Assembly (NCBI GenBank): GCA_016707605.1
Contig: JADJHJ010000008.1
Span: forward strand, 175,359 to 239,358
Length of the DNA: 64,000 bases
Direction: 5' to 3'
Origin: Candidatus Promineofilum glycogenicum
GTDB lineage: Bacteria > Chloroflexota > Anaerolineae > Promineifilales > Promineifilaceae
Position numbers and translations under genes: made by a program. A model generated the notes under the pieces. The model ran no database searches and was not told where the DNA came from. It saw only the letters and a program-made list of their open reading frames with translations. Of the stretch, positions 1 through 10,100 are shown one piece after another; positions within the stretch are counted from its first letter, which is position 1; each line of letters begins with the position of its first letter.

Positions 1-178
1 CGATGACGACGATGCCGTCCATGCGCACCGTATCCAGCAGCAGGCGCAGGGCGTTGACGGCCGCGCCGTCGCCCTCGTTCTTCTGCCCGCGGCCGACCCA
101 GCGCGCCGCGGCCAGGGCGGCCGCCTCCGTCGCCCGCGCCAGATCGAGACCCAGGTTACGCTCCGGTTTTTCGGACAT
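1..178 (-). CDS. glpX: Class II fructose-1,6-bisphosphatase, N-terminal 59 residues (cut by window edge)
   Basis: The reverse strand from 178 reads MSEKPERNLGLDLARATEAA and continues through a segment with WVGRGQKNEGD and LRLLLDTVRMDGIVVI. This is the characteristic start of GlpX-type class II FBPases. The enzyme hydrolyses fructose 1,6-bisphosphate to fructose 6-phosphate in gluconeogenesis, in the cytoplasm. The ATG at 178-176 is preceded by a consensus AGGAGG (complement of 185-190) at 6 nt spacing, which fixes the start. The remainder, including the metal-binding catalytic residues, lies outside the window. The plus-strand open frame over the same bases is antisense to it. Identification rests on recognition of the N-terminal family pattern only. 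Confidence 0.82.
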   Translation of the reverse strand, partial: MSEKPERNLGLDLARATEAAALAAARWVGRGQKNEGDGAAVNALRLLLDTVRMDGIVVI

Positions 179-218
179 GGTTTGCCTCCTGTGGGCTTGT
201 GACAAACGGAACAAACCA

Positions 219-227
219 AGTATAGCA
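219..227 (-). promoter_or_regulatory. Extended -10 promoter for glpX
   Basis: The reverse strand reads TGCTATACT, an extended -10 (TGn plus TATACT), about 40 nt upstream of the glpX ATG. No good -35 is visible, as is usual for extended -10 promoters. Confidence 0.4.
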
Positions 228-240
228 CAGTGATGAAGAG

Positions 241-391
241 GCTCACGCAAAGGCGCGAAGGGGCCAAGGCGCAAAGGAAGAAGGTAAGAAAGAAGCTCAC
301 GCAAAGCAAGACGCCAAGAGGCTTTCTCTAGCGTACTTTGCGTCTTTGCGGCCCTGAGCCTTCTTAATCTCGTCACTCGTCACTCGTCACT
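241..391. repeat. Intergenic word repeat: CTCACGCAAAG class plus CGTCACT heptamers
   Basis: The glpX/ABC-F gap holds CTCACGCAAAGGCGC-like words at 242 and again near 294. They are followed by a degenerate reverse-complement arm (CTTTGCGTCTTTGCG near 338), so the segment can fold as an imperfect stem-loop. At 371-391 there are three perfect tandem copies of the heptamer CGTCACT. The same CTCACGCAAAG family recurs at 33944-34065. Confidence 0.75.
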
Positions 392-404
392 GTAGAATGA
401 CGCC

Positions 405-2513
<2,109 letters not shown>

Positions 2514-2522
2514 GTTAATTGG

Positions 2523-2594
2523 GAATTACGAATTAGGAATTAGGAATGGAGCGCGAGATGGGGATGGCGGGTGGCGAGTGGCGGGTGGCGGGTG
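2523..2594. repeat. Two heptamer arrays at the start of the HAD gene
   Basis: Bases 2523-2550 consist of GAATTAC/GAATTAG heptamers. Bases 2567-2594 consist of four GGCGGGT/GGCGAGT heptamers. The annotated ATG at 2546 lies in the last unit of the first array, so the first 16-20 residues of the HAD protein are repeat-encoded. Confidence 0.7.
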
Positions 2595-3301
2595 AAGAGG
2601 CCGCCACCAGGGGTGATGGGCCGCGGTTGGCGGGGGTGATCTTTGACTTCAACGGGGTGCTGTTCTGGGACAACCCCCTGCACGAGGAGGCGTGGCGGCA
2701 GTACGCGACGCAGTTGCGCGGACGGCCGCTGAGCGACCAGGAGATGGTCGAGCAGGTGCACGGCCGCGTCAACCGCGACATCTTCACCTACGTGCTGGGC
2801 GCGCCGCCGACGGACGAACAACTGGCGCGGCTGGCCGAAGAGAAAGAGATCATCTACCGCCGCCTGTGCCTGGCGGCGGGCAAGGCGTTCCGGCTGTCGC
2901 CCGGCGCGGTGGAACTGCTCGACTTTCTGGCCGCCCAGGCCATCCCGCGGGCCATCGCCACCTCGTCGCCGTGGGTCAACATGGCCTTCTACCTGGAGCA
3001 CCTGGCCCTCGGCCGCTGGTTCGCGCCGCAGCACACCATCTACGACCGCGGCCGCTACCCCGGCAAGCCCGCGCCCGACATCTACCTGGAAGCGGCCGGC
3101 GCGCTGGGGTTGCCTCCGGCGGCGTGCGTCGTGGTCGAAGATTCGCTGGCCGGCATCGCCGCGGCGCGGGCGGCGGGCATCGGCGGCATCATCGCCCTTG
3201 GCCCGGCCGAGCGCCACATCGAACTGGCAGCGCTGCCCGGCGTAGATGAGGTGATCGTTGACCTGGGGCACTTTCCCCGCCCGTTGCTAGTCGCCCGGTA
3301 A
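2546..3301 (+). CDS. HAD-superfamily phosphatase, beta-phosphoglucomutase-like
   Basis: A 251-residue cytoplasmic HAD hydrolase with a C1-type helical cap. Motif I is VIFDFNGVLF (about residue 31), motif II is the Ser in IATSS (about 146), the motif III Lys is in YPGKPAPDIY (about 174), and motif IV is VVVEDSLAGI (about 194). These fit phosphatases or mutases acting on small sugar phosphates; the substrate cannot be told. The second Asp of the DxD motif is Asn (DFNGV), removing the usual general acid/base. The start is uncertain: the ATG at 2546 is in a repeat array and the next 20 residues (MEREMGMAGGEWRVAGEE) look repeat-derived. An in-frame TTG at 2627, just before the first beta strand, is an alternative. 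Confidence 0.75.
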   Translation: MEREMGMAGGEWRVAGEEAATRGDGPRLAGVIFDFNGVLFWDNPLHEEAWRQYATQLRGRPLSDQEMVEQVHGRVNRDIFTYVLGAPPTDEQLARLAEEKEIIYRRLCLAAGKAFRLSPGAVELLDFLAAQAIPRAIATSSPWVNMAFYLEHLALGRWFAPQHTIYDRGRYPGKPAPDIYLEAAGALGLPPAACVVVEDSLAGIAAARAAGIGGIIALGPAERHIELAALPGVDEVIVDLGHFPRPLLVAR

Positions 3302-3470
3302 AGAACAAGCTAAACGCGCTCCCCTCTGCCCCCACCTAGGCCATTTGACCGCTTCCCCAGCCACCCAAAAAGCGTCATTCAACCCTTGAGCGAAGCCGGG
3401 CGCTTCCCTACTATCCTCCCACGGTGCGGGGCCAGACTATCAACCGCCCACGCCGGGGAGAAGAAACGAG

Positions 3471-4133
3471 ATGAAACGCCAACTGTTGCTCATCGGCCTG
3501 CTGTTCGTCGCCGCGCTCAGCGCCTGCGAGGACACCGACGTCCACACCACGCCGCCCGCGCCCGTCGACGGCGCCGGCGCGCCGACCGTCACCATCGATC
3601 CGCCAACCGTCGGGCCGAACATGGCCATCACTGTCACCGGCCAGGGCTTCCCGGCCGATACGGTGGTCGAGTTGACCGTCCAACGCATCACTGAGAGCTT
3701 TCGCTCCGACCCCCTGGCCCAGGGGCAGACCGACGCCGCCGGCAACGTCACCATCGCCGCCCAGGTTCCGGCGCTGTGGCTCGACGGCACGCCGCTCAGC
3801 GGGCCGGAGCTGACGCTGGAGCTGGCTACGGAAGATGGCGACGTGCGCGGCGTGGCTACGGTGCCGTTCGAGGGGGAGGAGCTCGACTCCTTTCTTACCA
3901 TCGTTCCTTCCAGCGGCGCGCCGGGTCAGCAGATTCAGGCCCAGGGCGTGGGCTTCGCGCCGGGGCTGGACGTGGCGGTGGGGCACGCCGGGACGACGGC
4001 GATGACGCGACCGGGTCAACGAGCCGCCGGCCGATCGCCATCCTGCGGCGCCGACAGCGGGTGTCAGACCGAGTCGTCCCTGTCTCGCCCGTCGGCGCGG
4101 CGAGCAGCGGGGCGCTGGCCATCAGCCGTTTAG
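3471..4133 (+). pseudogene. Secreted lipoprotein with IPT/TIG-like repeats, C-terminus frame-broken
   Basis: The N-terminus MKRQLLLIGLLFVAALSAC is a clear lipoprotein signal with lipobox LSAC (Cys19). Two Ig-like IPT/TIG-type repeats follow. The first starts TVTIDPPTVGPNMAITVTG (about residue 40) and the second LTIVPSSGAPGQQIQAQG (about 143). From about base 3960 (GFAPGLDVAV) the open frame turns into Arg/Ser/Gly-rich sequence ending at 4133. No single alternative frame restores sensible protein, so at least one indel is present. A surface-anchored protein is likely; its function is unknown. The preceding 170 bases hold no gene. Confidence 0.55.
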
Positions 4134-4402
4134 CCACGACTCACTCGCCCCGGGGGGACCGACGCCTGCCCACGACGAGATCTCTGGCCACGGACGCCTA
4201 CCAACGACGCCAGCAGAACCGTCTCTTTGCGCCCCGGAGGTCTGGATGTTCGGTCAGGCCGTGCCGTAGTGTTGTATAATGGCCTCAGAGGGTAAATCAC
4301 AATGGAACCGCACACCAACCGGACGCCCAAGCCAGGGGATCGAGCCACGACGCCGAGACGGACGGGGGATGTTGCAACCTGGCCCGACAAACGATCCGCG
4401 CT

Positions 4403-4939
4403 GTGGCGACGACCGGCCGCCTGCCCGATTACGTGACCGCTAACCCGTGGTTTTTGGAACCGGCGGCCGTCTTCGTCACCCTGCGCGGCGCGCCGAACGC
4501 CTACGAACCACAGGGGGAGTTGCGCGGTTGCGTCGGCCAGGTGGAGCCGGACGCGCCGCTCTACGCCGCCGTGCAGGACGCCGCGGCCAAGGCGGCGACG
4601 ATTGACCCGCGCTTCTATCCCGTGCAGGCCGGCGAGGTGGACGTCCTGAGCCTCGAAATCTCCATCCTCTCGCCGATGCGGCCCGATCGACACGCTGGAC
4701 GAGATACGAACGGCCGCGACGGGCTGCTCATCATCGGTGAGCGCCGTCGCGGCCTGCTGTTGCCGGAAGTGCCGGTCGAGTATAACTGGGGGGCGCGCGA
4801 GTTCGTGCGCCAACTGTGCCGCAAGGCGGCTCTGCCCGACGATGCCTGGCCGGTCCGCCTCACGCGCGAAAGCTTGGGCCTTTTTCGACCGAGAGCTCAG
4901 GGCCACTGGCCTTGCGGCCGAGCCGATACGACTAGTTAG
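4403..4939 (+). pseudogene. AMMECR1-domain protein, several indels
   Basis: The segment AAVFVTLRGAPNAYEPQGEL, then LRGCVGQVEP, AAKAATIDPRFYPVQAGEV, LEISILSP, RRGLLLPEVPVEYNWGAREF and LCRKAALPDDAW is the AMMECR1 fold in its usual order. This is a widely conserved domain that often travels with radical-SAM and Memo proteins; its biochemical role is not settled. The reading frame is damaged in at least four places. The true N-terminus (MLQ then LARQTIRAVATTG) is split near 4370-4383. PIDTLDEIRT is in the +1 frame at 4683-4712, and the C-terminal KAWAFF segment is again in +1 near 4870. No partner radical-SAM gene is adjacent. It is either a decayed gene or a poorly resolved stretch of sequence. 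Confidence 0.65.
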
Positions 4940-5246
4940 CCCTTGCCGCTGCTGCCCATGCCGCCGCCGCGGCCACCGGCGCCGCTGCCGCGCGTGCCGC
5001 CGTTCTTACCGTGCTTGGCTTGGCGGCCTGGGGCTCAGCGGCCGCCATTTTGCCGTTCTCTGAGAGAACCGGCAGCGCGTTGCGCCCCTCCATGACCTGC
5101 CATCCCTCCGGCACCTGGTCGAGCACACCTTCGCGCGCGTCCTTGGCGAAGAAGTAGATGGTGCGCTGGTGGTCATTGTTCAACCCGACCTCACGGCCGT
5201 GCAGGTAGTAAGTGGTCCCCTTTGAATTTGCATAGGCAAATGCCAT
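4932..5246 (-). CDS. Small conserved hypothetical protein (YYLHGREV...IYFFAK motif)
   Basis: A 104-residue basic protein. The first 65 residues (MAFAYANSKGTTYYLHGREV, then TIYFFAKDAREGVLDQVPEG and NALPVL) match, by recollection, a small conserved family common in Chloroflexota and other environmental bacteria with no assigned function. The last 40 residues are an Ala-rich, low-complexity tail. An upstream in-frame GTG (5252) leaves only 2 nt to AAGGAG (complement of 5255-5260), whereas the ATG at 5246 has 8 nt, so 5246 is preferred. It is transcribed alone from its own promoter and ends inside the damaged AMMECR1 region on the other strand. Confidence 0.7.
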   Translation of the reverse strand: MAFAYANSKGTTYYLHGREVGLNNDHQRTIYFFAKDAREGVLDQVPEGWQVMEGRNALPVLSENGKMAAAEPQAAKPSTVRTAARAAAAPVAAAAAWAAAARAN

Positions 5247-5282
5247 TATCACATCTCCTTACGTAGAGTTGATATGGCTACC

Positions 5283-5310
5283 AGTCTACGGAGAGTCAGG
5301 TCCGTCACAA
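5283..5310 (-). promoter_or_regulatory. Sigma70-type promoter for the small protein
   Basis: On the reverse strand TTGTGA (5310-5305), a 16-bp spacer and TAGACT (5288-5283) lie about 37 nt upstream of the ATG at 5246. Confidence 0.45.
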
Positions 5311-5339
5311 TAGACCGCAGGCATAATTACCCCGCCGGA

Positions 5340-6415
5340 CTATGCCCGCCGGCCGGGCTGGAGGCGGTAACCGGGCGGTGACGGTGCTACGCCCGGGTTG
5401 AAGATGATGGCGGCTAACAGCAACAGCCCGACCAGCACCGCGGCCACGGCCAGCATCCACAGCGCTTCGGCGCGCACCACGCGCGCGCGGTTCTCGCGTG
5501 GCACGGGCGGCAGCGCCGCCAAAAGCTCCTGCAAGAAGAGCGGCATGTTGGCCGGGCGGCGGCGCGGGTCGGCCGCGGCGGCGCGGGTAGCCAGTTGGGG
5601 CAGCACGACGAGGTCGGTGCGCTCGGCCAGCATTGCCTGTCGGCGGCCGCCGGGGACGCGCCGCGCGCCGGCGGCTGCCCGGTTAGCATCTCCGCGAACA
5701 GCCGGCCGATGCCATATACGTCGGTCGCCGGCCCGACCGCGCCGCCGTGGGCCACTTCCGGCGCGGCGTAGGCGGGCAGCGCGAAGGCCGGCCGCCAATG
5801 GCGCGGCAGGTCTTCGTAGGGGCAGGCCACGCCCAGATCGGTCAACACCGGGCGGGGCACGTTCTCCTGGTCGAAGCGCACCAGCACCACCTCCGGCGAG
5901 AGGCACAGGTGCAACAGGCCGCGGTCGTTGAGGAAGGCCAGCGCGTCGGCCAGCCCGGCCACGAGCCAGCCGGTCGTCAGATACCAGGGCTGCGGGTCGC
6001 GGTCGAGAAACTCGCGCAATACCTGGCTCTCCACGTAATCGAAGACGGCGAAAGTAACGATGCGCCCGCGCGCCGCCGTCCGGCCATAGGGGTACTCCGC
6101 CGGCGACGCGCCGCTTAGCGCCGGCAGCAGTTGCGGCAACACGGGATGGGTGTGGCCGGTCAGGAACAACGCCTCGCGCTTGAGCTTGTCTTCATAGCCG
6201 GGGTGGGCCACCTTCAGCAGCACGACCGCCGCGCCGCGTCGCGCCTTGTAGAGCGTCGCCGCCGGCAGGGTGGTGATCCACTGCACGATCTCCATCTCGC
6301 CCATGCGGTCGCCGGCGCGCAGACGCAGGGGAGCGTCCTCCACCGGGCACTGCGGCTCCTGGCACCACAGATTGTCGTCCGGCCGGCTGCGCCGGCACAG
6401 CCCACACTCTTTCAT
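5340..6415 (-). CDS. EssB/YukC-like membrane pseudokinase (one frameshift)
   Basis: Last gene of the type VII block. Residues 1-30 carry a zinc-ribbon-like CGLCRR...WCQEPQC. A protein-kinase fold follows: a VVLLK lysine, a catalytic-loop position reading HLCLSPEVVLV in place of HRDLKPEN (about residue 163), LTDLGVA in place of DFG (about 192), and PAYAAPEV as activation/APE region. Loss of the HRD Asp predicts no phosphotransfer. A C-terminal transmembrane helix (MLAVAAVLVGLLLLAAIIF) leaves a short tail. In Firmicutes, EssB/YukC is a membrane pseudokinase encoded next to YukD/EsaB, the same neighbour as here; the long extracytoplasmic EssB domain is absent. The frame breaks near 5640: the kinase part runs in the 6415 frame and the C-terminal part (MLAERTDLVVLPQLATR onward) in the frame ending at 5340. 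Total length is 3n+2. The ATG overlaps the upstream stop (ATGA). Confidence 0.7.
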
Positions 6416-7094
6416 GCGACCTCCGGGCTGGCCGGCGCGACCGCCGGGCCGTTTGCCGTTACGGTTGGCAACAGACAGTGCAGCACGATGCTGCTGACCT
6501 CCAGCGACAGTTGATCGTCGGCGTGCAGCGGGACGGCCGGCGAGCGTTCGGGCGCGTCCTCGTCAAAGGGCAGCAGCGCGCCGTTGAGCCGCATCGGGTT
6601 GACCGACAGGCAGCGCACGGCCGGCGCGCCCTGCACGACGACGATCTCCGCCTGTCGCCGCGAGACGGCCAGGCTGTACGGTTCCAGGTTGACCGCCAGC
6701 AGGTGATTCAGCGGCGAGTCGGGCTTGGGGCGGCCGATGACCCCCGGCTGCCAGGCGACACAGAACACGTGCGAGCGGTAGCGCAGATAGACGGGCGCTC
6801 CAGCGGCGTCGCCCCGCGCGGCGTCGCCGGGCGCTGCTCGCGGAAGGCCAGCGTCGTCTGCGCGCCAAGCTGGTGGATGGGCCGGTCGCCCGGCAAAGGG
6901 CGGATGTCGCCCGGCGACCACAGCCCATAGCGCTGCGGCTCGTGGCGATCCAGATAGCGAATGTCGCCGCTGAACTCGGCCAGGATTTCGTGCACCAGTT
7001 GGGCCATCGTCACCTCCGGCAGCGCCCGGGCGCGGTGGATCGTCCCGTCGGGCAAATGGATTTGCAGGCCAATGCGTCTCTTTCCCGATGCCAT
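6412..7094 (-). CDS. YukD/EsaB ubiquitin-like domain fused to an FHA domain (one frameshift)
   Basis: Residues 1-80 (MASGKRRIGLQIHLPDGTIH, then ALPEVTMAQLVHEILAEF) match the ubiquitin-like YukD/EsaB domain found in type VII secretion loci. After about 90 residues the frame shifts near 6800-6835. The second part, ending at 6412, reads VYLRYRSHVFCVAWQPGVIG followed by LAVNLEPYSLAVSRRQAEIV, LSVNPMRLNG and LHADDQLSLE. This has the strand pattern of an FHA phosphothreonine-binding domain (SRRQ in the SxxH position, NPxxLNG), though the canonical GR is IGRP. The whole is about 227 residues, with gene length 3n+2 as for its neighbours. It follows EccC by 39 nt and overlaps the pseudokinase by 4 nt. 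Role inferred: cytoplasmic adaptor linking phospho-signals to the ATPase. Confidence 0.65.
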
Positions 7095-7133
7095 GTCTCC
7101 CTCGTCGCGCTACGTCGTCGCGCTGCTACCGCG

Positions 7134-10100
7134 CTACGCCTCGCTGAAATACGACTCTGCCAGACGGATCACGTCGTCCTCGTCCATCACGTCCAGATCG
7201 ATGCCGATGTCGGACAGGGCCAATCCCTGTTGCCGGCTGGTGGCGGCGATGGCCGTCTTGAGCAGGGCGTAGGCCCGCTGGCTGACCTGGCCGTTGGTGG
7301 GGCCGCCGGCCGGCTCATCGAGCGGCGTGTCGTCGTCCGCCGGCCCGTCCAGCCATTCGGCGGCCTGGCCGGGATATAACGCCTCGATTGTGGCGATCCA
7401 CTCGTCCAACTCCGCGGCGCGGGTGGCGGCGTCGGCGTAGGGCTGGGCGATCTGGATGAGCGTCAGTTGCCCGGCCGAGGCGATGTGGCCGCGCCCGGCG
7501 GGCATGTCCTTGAAGTTGCGGCTATAGGCGCGCAGCGTCGTCAGCGAGTCGCTGTTGCGTAGCCCCACGCCGTAGCCGCTGTTCAGCACCCGGCTCTTCA
7601 GCGGGCTGGGCGTGTCCAACTGGCCGCCGATGATCACGTGCAGCCCGTCCGCGCCGTGGCGGCCGGCCAGTTGGGCCAGGTCGCTCAGCGCGTCCACCGC
7701 GTCGCTGTTGCGCTCGATCTCCTCGATGAGATCGTCGAAGTTGTCGATCACCACGTGCAGCCGGCGCGTGCTGTCGCCGCCGGCCAGCGCCCGGCATTCG
7801 GCAGCCACTCGCGCCACCAGCCCCGGCAACTCACCCGCCTCGCGCGCCACGGTCAGCACGTGGGGCAGCGCCCCCAGGTCGCGGCGTCCGCCGTAGTGGG
7901 TGAACTTGCGGTTGAAGTCGACCAGGACGAAGGCGACCTGCTCCGGCGCGTGGCGGGCGGCCAGCGACAGCACCCAGTTGATCAGCGTCGTCGTCTTGCC
8001 CGACAGGGGCGGCCCGACGACGGCGAAGTGGGGGCCGTGGCGGCGCAGGTTGAAGAGAGCCGGCTGAAGCCGGTTGTCGAAGCCCAGCACCGCCTCCGGC
8101 TCACCGTCGACCGGCTCCGGCGCGGCGGCCAGCACGCCGGCCAGGGGGGCGACGCGCGGCAGGATGCGCACCGGTTCGGGCGTTGGCCCGTCCCAGGCAT
8201 CGCGCAGCGTTTCGGCCAGCCGCCGCAGCCGCACCCCCTCGCTCTCCTCGCCGGCGCGCACCGGCAGGGCGGCCTGGAAGGCCAGCGGCCGGCCGTCCAC
8301 GCGAGCCAGCCCGCGGCCCGGCGTGTCGCCGATGGCCGGCGCGTTGCGGCCGACCACGTCCAGATAGCTGCCGGTGTCGGCCAGCGAGAAGGTCAGGCGC
8401 TGGCCGAACAGGTTCAGGACGCGGCTGGGGATGCCGCCCAGGTCGGCGGCGGTGACGACGAAGTACAGCCCATAGGTGCGCCCCGACCGCAGCAGCGGCG
8501 TCAGCCGCTCGTCGATCAGTTCGCCGAAGTTCTCCTTCAGTTCGGCGAAGTTGTCGATCAGCACCAGAATGGCCGGCAGCGTCTCGTCCGGGCGGGCGGC
8601 GTTGTAGTCGGCCAGCGTGGCCGCGTCGACGGCGCTGAAGGCCACCTTGCGCGCCTGCAACGTCTCCTCCAGCCGCTCCATCAGACGGTTGAGCCGCTCC
8701 TCATAGGCTTCGTCGTCGGGCATGATGATGTCGCCCAGGTGGGGCAACTGGCGCAGGCTGCCGAAGCTGCGGCCGCCCAGGTCGAGCACGTAGACGTGCA
8801 AGGCGTCGGGCGGCAGGACGGCGGCCAGTTGGACCACCAGCGCCCGCAGGAAGGAGGTCTTGCCATAGCCGGAGCCGCCGAAGATGAAGTGATGATCGCG
8901 GTCGAGCGCCAGCGTCAGCGGCAGTTGCCGGGCCAATTGCGGGTCGTCCACCACGCCCAGCACGGTCGTCGTCGCCGCGCGCCAATCGACGGCCGGCCAC
9001 GCCCCGCGCCCGCCCAGCCAGGCGACGAGCGGCGGACTGAGCGCGAATCGCCCGTCGGCCGCGGCGTTGTCGGGCATGTAGTCGGCCGAGATGGCGTCCT
9101 CCAGCGTCAGGTCGGCCGGCAGAAAGTCGGGCCACGGCCGGGGGCGGCGCGGCGGCGCGTCGGGGGCCTCGGCGGCCTCCCTGGCCATGCGCACGATGAC
9201 TTCATACAGTTTGGGCGGCTCGGCGTCGTCCGGCCGCTGCTCTTCAGGCATGGCGTCACCGGTGTAGGCGACCTGGATCAGGTTCAGTTCGTCGTTGCCC
9301 ACCTGCAAGTAGCCGCGGCCGGGCACGCCGTTGGGCAGCAGCGCCGCGTCGGGCTTGCGCAACAGCTCGCGGCTCTCCTCGATGCTCTCCACGCGCAGGC
9401 AGATGCGGAACTTGATGTTGGAGCGCATCTGGTCGGTCACGCCCGTCGGCCGCTGCGAGGCCAGGATGAGCGACACACCCAGCGAGCGGCCGACGCGGGT
9501 GATGCGCTCCAGTTCGACCAGGAAGTCGCGGTTGTCGGTGATCATCTCGGCGTACTCGTCGATGATGATGAACAGGTGCGGGTACGGCTCGTGGGTCAGG
9601 TGCAGCCCCCGGTTGCGATAGTCAACGATGTCTTTCGTCCCCGTATCGGCGTTGAGCGACTGGCGGCGCTTCATCTCGGCGTTGATGGCCGTGAACATGC
9701 GCGTCACGGCGGCCTGGTTGAGATTGGTGATGATGTCCACACAGTGGGGCAGACCCTTGAACGGTGTGAACGCGCCGCCGCCCTTGTAGTCCACCAGGAC
9801 GAAGTTGAGCACGCTGGGATCGTAGTCGAGGGCCATGCCGGCGATGAGCGTCGTCAGCAGTTCCGACTTGCCGGAGCCGGTGCCGCCGGCGACGATGCCG
9901 TGCACGCCGTCGGCTTTGGCCGAGAAGGTCATCGGCCGCGGCTTATTGCCGGCGGCCACGCCGATGGTGGCCGAGAGCCAGGCCGCCGGCCCCGGCGGGT
10001 GGACGCTCTCGTGCCAGCGTTGGCGCATGGCCTGGCGCAACTCGTCCACGAACGGCCGCCCGGCGTCGAGGGCCATGACGCGCGTCAATAGCGGCTTGTA

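Noticed and set aside
7638..10091. 817-codon plus-strand open frame over the EccC gene
   Set aside because: Antisense to conserved ATPase domains; high GC keeps the opposite strand open. No RBS or family motif. The same holds for 12717-14018, 14294-15751 and other long frames antisense to the type VII block.
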